Shown piece by piece: positions 24,495-34,243 of a stretch of DNA of 64,000 nucleotides (positions are counted from its first letter, which is position 1; each line of letters starts with the position of its first letter). This stretch comes from Stenomitos frigidus_A. Its GTDB lineage: Bacteria > Cyanobacteriota > Cyanobacteriia > Leptolyngbyales > Leptolyngbyaceae. Under the pieces are notes generated by a model, which was not told the DNA's origin, ran no database searches, and was given only the letters and a program-made list of their open reading frames with translations. The stretch lies in the NCBI RefSeq assembly GCF_963877135.1, contig NZ_CAWNSW010000157.1, positions 1 to 64,000 of the forward strand, written 5' to 3'. A program made the translations under genes and the position numbers.

Positions 24495-26303
24495 TTATTG
24501 ATCCAACCGGAGGACAGCCATGAAGGCTTCCTGCGGCACATCAACCGTGCCGATCGACTTCATTCGCTTTTTCCCTTTTGCTTGCTTTTGGAGCAATTTC
24601 TTCTTACGCGAAATATCGCCGCCGTAGCACTTGGCAAGCACGTCCTTACGTAGTGCTGGAATATTTTCACTGGCAACAATCTTGCTGCCGATCGCGGCTT
24701 GAATGGGGATCTTGAACTGGTGCCGCGGAATCAATTCTTTCAGCTTTTCGGTCAACGCACGACCCACTCCATAGGCTTTATCGCGGTGAACAATGGTGGC
24801 CAAGGGATCGACTGGATCGCCGTTGATCATAATATCTAGCTTGACCAGTGGGTTCTCCCGGTAGTCGATAATCTGGTATTCCATGCTTGCATAGCCGCGC
24901 GATCGTGACTTCATCTGATCAAAAAAGTCGGTTGCAACTTCTGCCAGTGGCAGCTCGTAAATCAACGTGGTGCGCCCTGGTGTCAGGTACTTCATGTCCT
25001 TGAAGATGCCACGTCGACCTTGACTCAGCTCCATTAAGGTACCAACGTAGGCTTCAGGGGTAATCATATCGACCTGGACGTAAGGCTCTTCGATCTTTTC
25101 CCGCAACTGTGGGTCGGGCAGACGGCTAGGGTTGTCAATTTCCAGAACCTCACCCTTGATCGTCGTCACACGGTACACCACTGATGGCGATGTCGTAATC
25201 AGATCCAGGTTGTACTCTCGTTCTAGCCGTTCCTGAACGATTTCCATGTGCAACAGGCCCAGGAAGCCACAGCGAAAGCCAAACCCCATTGCGCTAGAGG
25301 TTTCTGGCTCGTAGTGTAGTGCAGCATCGCTCAACTTAAGCTTTTCCAGCGCTTCGCGTAAATTCTCAAACTGGTCGGCATCAATGGGAAACATGCCGCA
25401 GAAGACCATCGGCTTGGCTTCAACGTAGCCAGGAAGCGGTGCAGTAGCAGGGGCTGCCGCTAGCGTGATCGTGTCACCAACACGGGCATCTTCTACGGCC
25501 TTGATGGCGGCTGCCAGATAGCCGACTTCGCCAGCGTGGAGTTGATCGACTTGTACCTGAGTCGGCGAGAGTACACCGATCTCGTCCACTGGATACTCTT
25601 TGCCAGAAATCATGAGTCGAACGCGATCGCCCCGTTTGAGAGCGCCATCGACGACCCGGAAGTAAACAATGACGCCGCGATACGGATCATAGTAACTATC
25701 AAAAATGAGCGCCCGGAGGGGTTCATGCACCGTATCTTGAGGGGGTGGCACCTGCCGTACGATCGCTTCGAGGATGTCTTCAATGCCAATGCCTTCTTTG
25801 GCAGAAGCCTCGATCGCGTGGGTGCAGTCTAAGCCAATGACCTCTTCAATTTCCTTTTTTACGCGATCGGGCTCTGCACCAGGGAGATCGATCTTGTTCA
25901 AGACCGGAATGATTTCCAGATTGTGCTCTAGCGCCAGGTAGACATTTGCCAACGTTTGCGCTTCTACGCCTTGAGACGCATCCACGACAAGCAACGCACC
26001 TTCACAGGCAGCCAGCGATCGTGACACTTCATAGGAAAAATCTACGTGCCCTGGCGTGTCAATGAGATTCAGCACATACTGCTGCCCATCTCGCGCTGTG
26101 TAGTTCATCCGCGCGGCCTGCAGCTTGATTGTGATGCCTCGCTCCCGCTCCAACTCCATGTTGTCCAGAAACTGTTCCTTCATTTCCCGCGCGTGCACCG
26201 TGCCTGTATCTTGCAGCAGGCGATCGGCAAGCGTAGACTTGCCGTGGTCAATGTGAGCAATGATGGAAAAATTACGAATATGAGAGACGGGCGCGTCAGT
26301 CAT
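24495..26303 (-). CDS. lepA: Elongation factor 4 (LepA)
   Basis: A 602-aa translational GTPase that back-translocates or rescues stalled ribosomes. G1 is AHIDHGKSTLADRLL, G3 is DTPGHVDF and G4 is NKIDLPGA. Elongation-factor domains II and III/V follow (FRCGFLGLLHMEIVQERLEREY in two halves). The LepA-specific C-terminal domain is seen in YASMEYQIIDYRENPLVKLD and GKKRMKSIGTVDVPQEAF. The length is as expected. Start ATG 26303. Monocistronic by position. Confidence 0.97.
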   Translation of the reverse strand: MTDAPVSHIRNFSIIAHIDHGKSTLADRLLQDTGTVHAREMKEQFLDNMELERERGITIKLQAARMNYTARDGQQYVLNLIDTPGHVDFSYEVSRSLAACEGALLVVDASQGVEAQTLANVYLALEHNLEIIPVLNKIDLPGAEPDRVKKEIEEVIGLDCTHAIEASAKEGIGIEDILEAIVRQVPPPQDTVHEPLRALIFDSYYDPYRGVIVYFRVVDGALKRGDRVRLMISGKEYPVDEIGVLSPTQVQVDQLHAGEVGYLAAAIKAVEDARVGDTITLAAAPATAPLPGYVEAKPMVFCGMFPIDADQFENLREALEKLKLSDAALHYEPETSSAMGFGFRCGFLGLLHMEIVQERLEREYNLDLITTSPSVVYRVTTIKGEVLEIDNPSRLPDPQLREKIEEPYVQVDMITPEAYVGTLMELSQGRRGIFKDMKYLTPGRTTLIYELPLAEVATDFFDQMKSRSRGYASMEYQIIDYRENPLVKLDIMINGDPVDPLATIVHRDKAYGVGRALTEKLKELIPRHQFKIPIQAAIGSKIVASENIPALRKDVLAKCYGGDISRKKKLLQKQAKGKKRMKSIGTVDVPQEAFMAVLRLDQ

Positions 26304-26672
26304 GCACTTCTTTAGTAGTTGGTTCAGGACAGAGAAGCAGAGTCATGCCATTAACATTCAGCTTCCAGACGTTGGACTCTGGGGTACTGAATAGTTGTTA
26401 CACATAGAATAAGTGCTCTACTTTACGCATTGTAATGCTTTCTTGGCAGCAGGATTGCACTCGATCGCGCTGTCCTGTTGAATGTTCTGATGTACTCTCA
26501 GGAAGAGATATGTAAAATTTATAAAGAAACTGCGAGATTCTGTGCCATACATTGATACTAGCTGGCTTTTAAGCATTGCCTACCGCTTTACACAAGTAGT
26601 AGGCTAGGCGGGGTGGATTGATTCCATACGTTGCTTTGCGCCTTTCCTCAAACGATCCTTCGGTTTCCCCCT
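26304..26672. other. lepA upstream intergenic region
   Basis: About 370 bases between divergent genes, AT-rich around 26400-26560. It must contain both promoters. I see no repeat, operator palindrome or RNA gene. Confidence 0.45.
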
Positions 26673-26903
26673 ATGAACGAGCCTGCTGTCCACTCCTATC
26701 CATCCACTGAAAAGGTGGAGGTTTCGATTCAGCTTGATCCTGACCTCTTAGAGCAGCTCAAGCACTTGACCAACGATCCAAGCAAAGTGATTGAAGTAGC
26801 CATTCGACAGTGGCTGAGAAACCAAGGTGAGCGGGAAGATGAACTGGCACGTACCTTGAAGCGTAATCCGCCTGTGCCACCACGAGGTGAATGGAATGAT
26901 TAG
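26673..26903 (+). CDS. Small ribbon-helix-helix-like protein
   Basis: A 76-aa protein from ATG 26673; the frame extends 14 codons upstream without support. The middle, VEVSIQLDPDLLEQLKHL, then SKVIEVAIRQWLRNQ, has the beta strand plus two helices of MetJ/Arc-type DNA-binding proteins and of CcdA-like antitoxins. The tail (RNPPVPPRGEWND) is short and proline-rich. No toxin gene follows, so it is either a solitary regulator or an orphan antitoxin-like protein. Confidence 0.65.
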   Translation: MNEPAVHSYPSTEKVEVSIQLDPDLLEQLKHLTNDPSKVIEVAIRQWLRNQGEREDELARTLKRNPPVPPRGEWND

Positions 26904-27131
26904 CACTGGCTGCAAGCTGACCAGTTGTACTTAGTCTGAACTAGTGGTGACGATCTAGCGTGGACGGTTTGTTTGGTGCTGAGCGGCTTGCTTTTAGGGT
27001 TGGCTCATTTCTCTGTTGGTTGGCAATTTGTCTTAGTCTTTGGATAGCCTCATTCTGCCCCGAAGTTTTACTGCATCTACCCTGCGTGATTGCCATCTAG
27101 CACCATCTCAAAAGTCCCCATTCTGACTCTG

Positions 27132-28961
27132 ATGACCTCTCCTATAGATTTTCAACGCTCCCTGTCAGAAGGTTTGGCAATCACCTCGGCAAAAGATCAG
27201 TTGCCAGAATTTACAGATGAGTTGGTGTTTATTCAAGACACGGCAGGGCTCTATTTAGCGTTTCATTGGCAATGTGCAGCTCACTACAATCTTTTGCCAG
27301 AGAATGTCGTAGGAAGTCGGCTCGGCGAGATCTTTAGTCCTGTAGAATTAGCACCCTACCGGGAGCGACTTCAGCGTGTTTTGAGCCGGAGTGCAGCAGA
27401 GGAGTTTCGCAGCTATTTTCGCTGTGGTGAAGAGACTCTATTGTTCGATTTAGTTATGAGTCCTGTTTTAATCCCGCATCGATCGCCGACTGCGGTTGTT
27501 GTAGCAGGGCGGCTGATACTTGTTCCCAGTGATACTGCTGAAGCTCCACAATTGGCAGAACAAAGCGCCTTGGACACCGTTTCACTCAATAGTTATGCGG
27601 TGCTTTCGTCAAGTTCCGATCGCTATCAAAAACTGCTGACTCAAATCGCCTCGAACATTCGTCGGACGCTAGACCTGCCCACGATCTGGCAGCAAACGGT
27701 GCAGGGGCTAGGCAAAGCCTTGGGTGCGAGTCGGTGCCTTGTATGCCCTTACGAGCATCGCACTCATGAGCAGCGGACGTCTAAAGTCAAGGTGGTGGCT
27801 GAGTATTACCAGGACACCTTCCCGCCCATGCTGGGGCTAGAGTTTTGGGTGGCGGATCATGCAGTGCTAGCAGGCGCGATCGCCTCGCTCCAACCCATTA
27901 CCGTCCGAGGAGAGTCAGCTTTCCAAGGCATTAATGCCGAATGTAAGCAGCAATCGACTCTGGTAGTGGCAACTTGCTACCTGGATCAACCCAATGGGCT
28001 GATTGTGCTACAGCAATGCGATCGCGATCGCGAATGGACAGCCGCCGAACTGGAGTTGATGCAGGAGATGGCCGATCAGGTTGGCACTGCGATCGCCCAT
28101 GCGACTCTGTTTACTGCCAGCAACACCTTAACCGCCGATCTGCAGCGGGCAAACGCCAGCTTGATTCAAAAACACCGCGAGCTTGAAGAAGCCAGACGGC
28201 AAGCCGAAGAAGCCTCTCGACTCAAAAGCGAGTTTTTAGCGAACACATCGCACGAACTACGAACACCGCTCAATGGCATGATTGGCTTTCTCAAGCTTAT
28301 TTTAGACGGCATGGCCGATGACCCAGCCGAGCAAAATGAGTTTATCAACGAGGCCTATGAGTCTGCCCTTCACTTGCTTGAGATTATTACGGATGTGCTC
28401 GATATTGCCAAGATTGAAGCAGGTACGCTGCAAATCGAGCTTAAGTCTGTGGATCTAAACGAGCTTTTGCACGATGTGCAGCGCTTTGCCCATAGCCAAA
28501 TGCATCTCAAGAAACTCAGTTTCGAAATTCAGAAGCCGCCAACCGACGATGAAATTATCCTTTTTGGTGACTATTTACGGCTTAAGCAGGTGATGTTTAA
28601 TCTGGTTGGCAACGCCATTAAGTTTACTCACGAAGGTGGCGTGACGATTAGCATTGAAGTCATTAAAAAGAAGATCAAGTTTCAGAACCAGGATCTTCCT
28701 GGGATGGTGAAAGTTCGTGTCGCTGATACTGGCATCGGCGTTTCCCTCGACAAGCAAGACCGTCTGTTTCAATCATTCAGCCAGATCGATGGTTCGCGCA
28801 CTCGACAGTATGGTGGCACCGGATTGGGGTTGGCAATCTCCCAAAAGCTAGTGGAAGCAATGGGTGGAGATGTCCATTTTTACAGCATGGGTGAAGGGCT
28901 GGGCTCGACAGTGACCTTTACGGCGCTGCTGTACCAGGAACCTGTGATGATTACGTCTTAA
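27132..28961 (+). CDS. PAS-GAF sensor histidine kinase
   Basis: A 609-aa soluble kinase from ATG 27132 (a TTG at 27090 would add 14 residues). An N-terminal PAS-like fold (LVFIQDTAGLYLAFHWQC to about residue 150) is followed by a GAF domain (about 185-340). A coiled linker leads to the dimerisation/phosphoacceptor domain with the active histidine in SHELRTPLNGMIGF. The ATPase domain has the N box LVGNAIKFTHEG and the G boxes VADTGIGVS and GGTGLGLAI. No membrane segment and no attached receiver are present. The GAF lacks the Cys-His pair of bilin-binding photoreceptors. No response regulator is adjacent, so the partner is unknown. Confidence 0.92.
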   Translation: MTSPIDFQRSLSEGLAITSAKDQLPEFTDELVFIQDTAGLYLAFHWQCAAHYNLLPENVVGSRLGEIFSPVELAPYRERLQRVLSRSAAEEFRSYFRCGEETLLFDLVMSPVLIPHRSPTAVVVAGRLILVPSDTAEAPQLAEQSALDTVSLNSYAVLSSSSDRYQKLLTQIASNIRRTLDLPTIWQQTVQGLGKALGASRCLVCPYEHRTHEQRTSKVKVVAEYYQDTFPPMLGLEFWVADHAVLAGAIASLQPITVRGESAFQGINAECKQQSTLVVATCYLDQPNGLIVLQQCDRDREWTAAELELMQEMADQVGTAIAHATLFTASNTLTADLQRANASLIQKHRELEEARRQAEEASRLKSEFLANTSHELRTPLNGMIGFLKLILDGMADDPAEQNEFINEAYESALHLLEIITDVLDIAKIEAGTLQIELKSVDLNELLHDVQRFAHSQMHLKKLSFEIQKPPTDDEIILFGDYLRLKQVMFNLVGNAIKFTHEGGVTISIEVIKKKIKFQNQDLPGMVKVRVADTGIGVSLDKQDRLFQSFSQIDGSRTRQYGGTGLGLAISQKLVEAMGGDVHFYSMGEGLGSTVTFTALLYQEPVMITS

Positions 28962-29000
28962 GCGTTTCAGAAGATTAAGCGCTTCAGAAGATTAGGTACT

Positions 29001-30251
29001 TCAGAAGACAGTGCCATCGCTCTCGATTTGAATGGGAGGACTGCCGTCAGGGCGCAAGCTAGACGCAATGCGCCGACCTGCAACCCAAGTACCACCCTGG
29101 AGAATTTTGACTAAGGGAAGGTCAGTAGCGGTGAGCTTCAGTTGCTGTCGTATGGTCTCAGCCATGCGATCGAGCAAAATAACGGTCAGGGCACGCCATT
29201 CAACGATCGCCTCCGACCCTGGCAAATGTGTCTGTTGTAAGACGATCGGGTCTTTAATTTGCAGCAGCCCTAAGTCCACGCATAAACCACCATTGCGGTA
29301 TTCTGGCAACCCTGTGAGAGTATCTAACCCGGTAATTTCTAAACCCAGTGCTTGAAGCGGTTCTAAGAGCGAGTAGGTCAACCATTGGGAAAGCTTGTGA
29401 AACGGCACCAGTTTTGAGTGAGGGCGATCGTTCGGTAAGGCAGGATGAACCCAAACGTCACCTAAGTTGTTCTCCGCGATGGTGAGGCGCCCGGGCCAAA
29501 TAGCACCAAAGCTCGATAGCACTGCACCAAGAACAGTACTTGCTTCTAACTGTCCGTGAGAAGCTTGACCAAGTAGGTAGTTGGCTAATAAACCAGGACG
29601 AGAATTCTGGGAACCAAAGACCGTAGGCTGTTGCTGAAGACTATCGCCCAACTTTTGCAGCAGCTGTAGCCGCCCCTGAACACCAACTAGCGAGTTTTCT
29701 GCACTGACTTGAAACGCGTTTCTCAAAGCGTCTTCGGTCAGCGTTTGCAGCCCGATCGCATCGGCTTGGAGTGGCACTTTGGGATCGCTAGAAAAAACAC
29801 CCTGACAGAACGCATGAAAGCTAGCGATCGCCAAACCTTCCGATCGCCGCCAAACCTGTCCAGTACCCGGCTCTGTATACTGCCAGCGATCGCCGGCGCC
29901 TGCATCGAGCAAGACGCTGACGATCGCCAGATCAAACTTTGCCTGAGCCTTTCCCAGCGGGGTCAGGCCATCCAGCTTTGCTTCGAGGTCTGCCAAACGA
30001 GACTGTCCGCCCACCTCAAAATGTCGCCAACGACTGTGAAAGGGCACCTGCAAATCGGGGTAACTTTCACGAGTGACCTGCAGCACATATTCAGCGACCC
30101 GATCCAACTGGCTCAAGTCACAGCGAAAGTAGTGCAGTTGATCAGCACACGCCAGATCGAACAGTTGCCCACACCGATCGCGGATCGCTGTGGGAGAACG
30201 AAAGTAGGCGATCGTAGCAGTCTCTTCTGGGCTGAGTAGTTTGAAAGTCAT
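29001..30251 (-). CDS. URC4/urg3 family protein (DUF1688)
   Basis: A 416-aa protein of the DUF1688 family. Recognisable blocks are SPTAIRDRCGQLF, PFHSRWRHFEVGG, VSVLLDAGAGDRW and YRNGGLCVDLGLL. In the yeast Lachancea kluyveri, URC4 is needed for the URC route of uracil degradation, together with the GTP cyclohydrolase II-like URC1. Here the gene upstream in the same direction is exactly such a URC1-like gene, 120 bases away, which supports shared function. The reaction catalysed by URC4 is not firmly known. The uracil phosphoribosyltransferase expected for the pathway is not in the window. Confidence 0.82.
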   Translation of the reverse strand: MTFKLLSPEETATIAYFRSPTAIRDRCGQLFDLACADQLHYFRCDLSQLDRVAEYVLQVTRESYPDLQVPFHSRWRHFEVGGQSRLADLEAKLDGLTPLGKAQAKFDLAIVSVLLDAGAGDRWQYTEPGTGQVWRRSEGLAIASFHAFCQGVFSSDPKVPLQADAIGLQTLTEDALRNAFQVSAENSLVGVQGRLQLLQKLGDSLQQQPTVFGSQNSRPGLLANYLLGQASHGQLEASTVLGAVLSSFGAIWPGRLTIAENNLGDVWVHPALPNDRPHSKLVPFHKLSQWLTYSLLEPLQALGLEITGLDTLTGLPEYRNGGLCVDLGLLQIKDPIVLQQTHLPGSEAIVEWRALTVILLDRMAETIRQQLKLTATDLPLVKILQGGTWVAGRRIASSLRPDGSPPIQIESDGTVF

Positions 30252-30371
30252 TGCAGCGAGCTTCAGTCAAGTGAAGTACGACCAAGGCAGAGGGGAGCAG
30301 GAGGGCAAGGGAGACAGAGTCCGTGGGCATTAAGAGAGAGTTTTGAGTTTAGCTGTCTCCCTACTCCCTCG

Positions 30372-31637
30372 CTAATCGCTGAGACTACGACCTTTGACTT
30401 CGGCTAAGACAGCTTCTGTCGGCACCAGTCCCTCGGTGTAATACCCAGCAGCTTTCTTCGCCTCCATTTCAACTTGCGCATCGGCTGGGATTAAATCATC
30501 TGGGATTGGGACACGTTCGACAACCGTAATACCAGACTGAGTAATGGCATCAAATTTCATGTTGCTCATGGAGATCAGGCGATCGATGCGCGTAATGCCG
30601 AGCCAGTGCAACACATCGGGCATGAATTCCTGGAAGCGCATGTCCTGCACTCCTGCTACACATTCGGTACGGGCAAAGTAGGCATCCGCACGATCGCCCC
30701 CTTCCTGGCGCTTACGCGCGTTATAGACCAAAAACTTGGTCACTTCGCCGAGTGCCCGACCTTCTTTTCGGAAGTAAGCAATGATACCAGCACCACCTGC
30801 CTGTGCGGTCTGTACACAGCCCTCAATGCCATGCACCAGATAGGGGCGGCAGGTGCAAATATCAGACCCAAACACATCGGAGCCATTGCACTCGTCATGA
30901 ATGCGGACTGCCAGCTCGCGATGCGGATCGGTGATGGCTGCGACATCACCGACGATGTAGACCGTCATGCCACCGATCGGTGGCAAAAAGACGTGCAAAT
31001 CGGGGCGAGTAACCAATTCGGGAAACATCCCTCCTGTCTGCTCAAAGAGCGCTCGTCGCAAGGCCGATTCGCTCACCGCCAGGCGCTTGGCAAGCCCTGG
31101 TAAGTACCAGACAGGCTCGATCGCCGCTTTCGTCACGACCAAATCCCCATTCGCTTTCATAATAGTGCCATCGATTTTGAGGCGACCCTTGGCGGCCGCT
31201 TCCTGAAGTTCTGGCATGTTGATGTGCGCCTTGGTGATGGCGATCGTCGGACGAATATCATAGCCCTCCTCATATAGGGACTTATAAACCTCTCCCACAA
31301 TGGCACCGAAGGGGTCTAGCGAAACAATCTTCTCGGGATCTGCCCAGGCAGGATGCGGTCCCAGAAAGGCGGCTGGGGAGGTATTAGTCAGGTCTGCCCG
31401 ATGATTAGACTGTAACTGACCACTCGCCACTGCTAAGGCTCGGTAAACGCCATAAGCGCCAGAGTGGCTACCAATCACATTACGCTGGGCGGCATTGGTC
31501 AACGTACCAACGATCGGTCCACGCACGAGCGGATCAGCTTCGCCCCATTGAATCGCCAGCGGCTTGGGGCCAAAGCGAGACGGGTGGGAGGTCAGAACAA
31601 TATGTTTCGATTGAGACCCGGTCTTTTTGCTTGACAT
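30372..31637 (-). CDS. URC1-like GTP cyclohydrolase II family protein
   Basis: A 421-aa protein whose C-terminal half (about 215-400) is a GTP cyclohydrolase II domain. The three zinc cysteines are kept at residues 250, 261 and 263 (ECNGSDVFGSDICTC), with the same spacing as E. coli RibA. The GTP-binding end reads ITQSGITVVERVPI. Differences from RibA, such as SNMKF where RibA has NNPKK, and a 210-residue N-terminal extension match the URC1 subgroup. In the URC pathway this class acts on a uracil-derived nucleotide, not in riboflavin synthesis. It heads a two-gene unit with the DUF1688 gene. Start ATG 31637 after GGGAG. Confidence 0.85.
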   Translation of the reverse strand: MSSKKTGSQSKHIVLTSHPSRFGPKPLAIQWGEADPLVRGPIVGTLTNAAQRNVIGSHSGAYGVYRALAVASGQLQSNHRADLTNTSPAAFLGPHPAWADPEKIVSLDPFGAIVGEVYKSLYEEGYDIRPTIAITKAHINMPELQEAAAKGRLKIDGTIMKANGDLVVTKAAIEPVWYLPGLAKRLAVSESALRRALFEQTGGMFPELVTRPDLHVFLPPIGGMTVYIVGDVAAITDPHRELAVRIHDECNGSDVFGSDICTCRPYLVHGIEGCVQTAQAGGAGIIAYFRKEGRALGEVTKFLVYNARKRQEGGDRADAYFARTECVAGVQDMRFQEFMPDVLHWLGITRIDRLISMSNMKFDAITQSGITVVERVPIPDDLIPADAQVEMEAKKAAGYYTEGLVPTEAVLAEVKGRSLSD

Positions 31638-32344
31638 AGATGCTCCCTGTAAAAGTGTGACCTGAGACCAAAACGGCAGACCCTAGCTGTACTGACATAT
31701 GACATGAGCCTTTTTGCTGAGTACGTAACGCTGACATTTTTCTTAAATGTCAAAGGCTAACACCCTACGTAAACAACGTTGGGTATCAATACACTTAGCC
31801 GCTATTAGCCTCTAGCTTCTTGGCGCATAGAGTGCATTGCTCGTAAAGTTCCCAGGCTTGGTAGAAAATTCAACTTGCATCAACTACGCTTACGTAAGCT
31901 GTAGCCTTAGTGACGAATCGAGCTACGATTCTACCAATAGCACTTCACCAACAGAATACTTGAAGCATCAGAATCTTCCGAAAGAATTACGTCAGAAACC
32001 TAAAGGCTAGAAGCCAGAAACCCCGATTCAGCACTAAGGGTCGTGGCTTAAACAACCTGTAATTCTGGCTTAGCAGTGTAGTTCGATTGGTAGTGCCCTG
32101 AAGGTAATGATGGCTGAAACAGCTTAAGAGCCTGGAGTCTATTGAGGCACCATCGTATGGAAAGCGCCAAGTATCGACCCAAGTCAGAAGCCGCAACGCT
32201 GATTCTCTCGTTGCTCGCTTGGCTACGTTGCTGCAAAGAGGTGAAAAAAGCTGGGATACTTCCGGTCTGTAAAATTGACTTTAAGCTCTGAAAGCCTTAT
32301 CTAGAAGATCCTCTAGCTATCATTACCTACGTAGGACTACCCGT
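31638..32344. other. Gene-free stretch rich in TACGTA
   Basis: About 700 bases between the URC1-like gene and the DnaJ-WD40 gene. TACGTA occurs four times (31722, 31766, 31891, 32328), two of them inside longer palindromes GCTTACGTAAGC (31888-31899) and CCTACGTAGG (32326-32335). No frame has coding character. Confidence 0.5.
31732..31752. promoter_or_regulatory. Operator-like palindrome upstream of the URC1-like gene
   Basis: TGACATTT-N5-AAATGTCA, perfect 8-bp arms, about 95 bases upstream of the start. A partial tandem TGACATATGACAT lies at 31692-31704. The layout suits binding of a dimeric repressor such as a GntR- or TetR-type regulator, but none is encoded nearby. Confidence 0.4.
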
Positions 32345-33835
32345 TTAAGGACGTTGCCAGAGTTTAATTGTCTTGTCAAAACTGCCGCTAATCAGTGTTT
32401 GCCCATCGGGCGTAGACGCAAGCGACGCGATCTCGCCTGTGTGACCAGTCAGCGTATCCAGCAATTTGCCCGTCTGCACCTGCCATAGCTTGATGGTTTG
32501 ATCCTCGCTGCCGCTGGCGAGGGTTTGACCATCCTGGCTAAACGCAAGGGTATGAATATAGTTTGTGTGACCAGTCAGCGTATGGGTCGGCTCGTTCGCG
32601 ATCGCAGACCATAGCTTGACTTCCCAATCATTGCCGCCGCTCGCAAACTGGCGACTATTGGGACTAATTGCCACGGCAAAAACCGCTCTGGAAGAACCAC
32701 CGAGCGTTTTGAGAAACTCGCCTGTTTTCAGGTGATAAAGTTTGACTGTCTGATCTTCACTGCCACTGAGCAGCATTTGTCCGTCTGCACTCAACGCCAC
32801 TGACCAAACTGAAGCGGTGTGCCTCGTCAACGTGCGAATCAAGCGCCCGGTGCTTAACTGCCAGCAGCGTACTGTGCCATCCCAGCTACCGCTCACGAGG
32901 GTCTGTTTGTCAGGGCTGATTGCGATCGCTTTCACCAAACCAGAATGTCCCGTCAACGTGCGGAGTAGCGTTCCGGTTTGCAAATGCCAAAGCTTAATCG
33001 TTTCGTCCTTGCTGCCACTGGCGAGGAGTTGACCATCGGCGCTAAACGCTACCGACCATACTGGCGCCGTATGTCCCTCAACGGTGCAAACGTGCTTACC
33101 CGTGCAGAGATTCCAAAGCTGGATGGTTTTGTCCTTGCTGCCGCTAGCCAGCAGTTTGCCATCACGACTGACAGCGATGCCTAAAACAGCTTCTGTATGG
33201 TTTTGCAGGGTTTTGACACAGTGCCAGGGCGCTTGCTTGGGCGATCCCACTGTTTGCGTGGATGGTGTTGGTACAGGGTCACAACGTGCTGTTTTTACGT
33301 TTGAGTCGGGTGCTTTAGACGCAGATGATGCCGACGGGCGAGGTGCTTTCGTTCGCCGAAGACCGAGCTTTGCTGCTTTGGCTAAATCCGCCTCAGCACC
33401 TAATTCAAAGCCCAACATCGAATGCACGAACCCCCGATAACGATACGCTTCAGCATAGTCGGGGTTCAACCGAATCGCAGTATTGAAGTCTTCTAACGCT
33501 TCTTTATACTTACCGGCTTTAACCGCTTCTGCGCCTAAGTTGTAATACGTCTCAGCCTTAGTCGCTTTGGTTGCAACCCGTGTTTGCTCTGGTGCCGTTG
33601 ACTTGTGCTGTTCTGACTTGTGCTGTTCTGCCGATGGCTGATACGTTTTGAGCGCCTGATAGGCCTCATTAATGGTTTTGATTTTCTCCTCTGCCTGTTG
33701 CTTGAGCTGCAAGTCGTGGGCAAAGCGATCGGGGTGCCAGATTTTAGCCAAACTTCGGTACGCTTGCTTGACCTCTGCTGGCGATGCGCCCGGTTTTAGC
33801 CCAAGCATCTCGTAGTGTTGATTGATGTCACTCAT
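32345..33835 (-). CDS. DnaJ-TPR-WD40 fusion protein
   Basis: A 496-aa three-module protein. Residues 1-65 are a J-domain with HPDRF, the motif that stimulates the Hsp70 ATPase. Residues about 95-165 contain two TPR units (YYNLGAEAVKAGKYKEAL, then YAEAYRYRGFVHSMLG). After a Ser/Ala/Lys-rich linker, residues 205-496 hold seven WD40 repeats (DKTIQLW, DETIKLW, DGTVRCW, DQTVKLY, DWEVKLW, DQTIKLW, DKTIKLW), enough to close one propeller. It probably brings DnaK to clients bound by the TPR and propeller. Strong internal similarity between repeats suggests recent amplification. Start ATG 33835. Confidence 0.92.
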   Translation of the reverse strand: MSDINQHYEMLGLKPGASPAEVKQAYRSLAKIWHPDRFAHDLQLKQQAEEKIKTINEAYQALKTYQPSAEQHKSEQHKSTAPEQTRVATKATKAETYYNLGAEAVKAGKYKEALEDFNTAIRLNPDYAEAYRYRGFVHSMLGFELGAEADLAKAAKLGLRRTKAPRPSASSASKAPDSNVKTARCDPVPTPSTQTVGSPKQAPWHCVKTLQNHTEAVLGIAVSRDGKLLASGSKDKTIQLWNLCTGKHVCTVEGHTAPVWSVAFSADGQLLASGSKDETIKLWHLQTGTLLRTLTGHSGLVKAIAISPDKQTLVSGSWDGTVRCWQLSTGRLIRTLTRHTASVWSVALSADGQMLLSGSEDQTVKLYHLKTGEFLKTLGGSSRAVFAVAISPNSRQFASGGNDWEVKLWSAIANEPTHTLTGHTNYIHTLAFSQDGQTLASGSEDQTIKLWQVQTGKLLDTLTGHTGEIASLASTPDGQTLISGSFDKTIKLWQRP

Positions 33836-34243
33836 TGATGGAGTTTACGTCGAGAAGCGGTGAAGTAGTTCCATTAGCGTTCCCCCAATGCCCTATAGGT
33901 AACAACGCCAAAGCTGTAGACGCTCCAGGACTCTTACGATCATTCTGCACGTTCAAAAAGGTGTGAGGGGAAAAGGGCTGTATCTCTCACAGAATTTTCA
34001 TGTCATTAAGACTCAAACCTGACGAATGATTAACAGTAACCGACGCTAATTCGCGGCCTTTCTCACAGAGCATCTGGTCGACTAGTAACCCTAGCTAGAG
34101 CGGGTGATCAGTCGCTTCTCGCGATGGCATCTCCCATGAGAGGCAAATTTTCTAACGCCTGATCCAATACCAACGGTAGTAGGTTATACACTTGCGAGAG
34201 AGCTAATTTGGGTTCTAGATGTTTAGTATTTGAGGAAAATGTT
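33836..34243. other. Intergenic region, nothing recognised
   Basis: About 400 bases between divergent genes. No repeat, palindrome or RNA gene noted beyond ordinary AT-rich promoter-like sequence. Confidence 0.4.
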
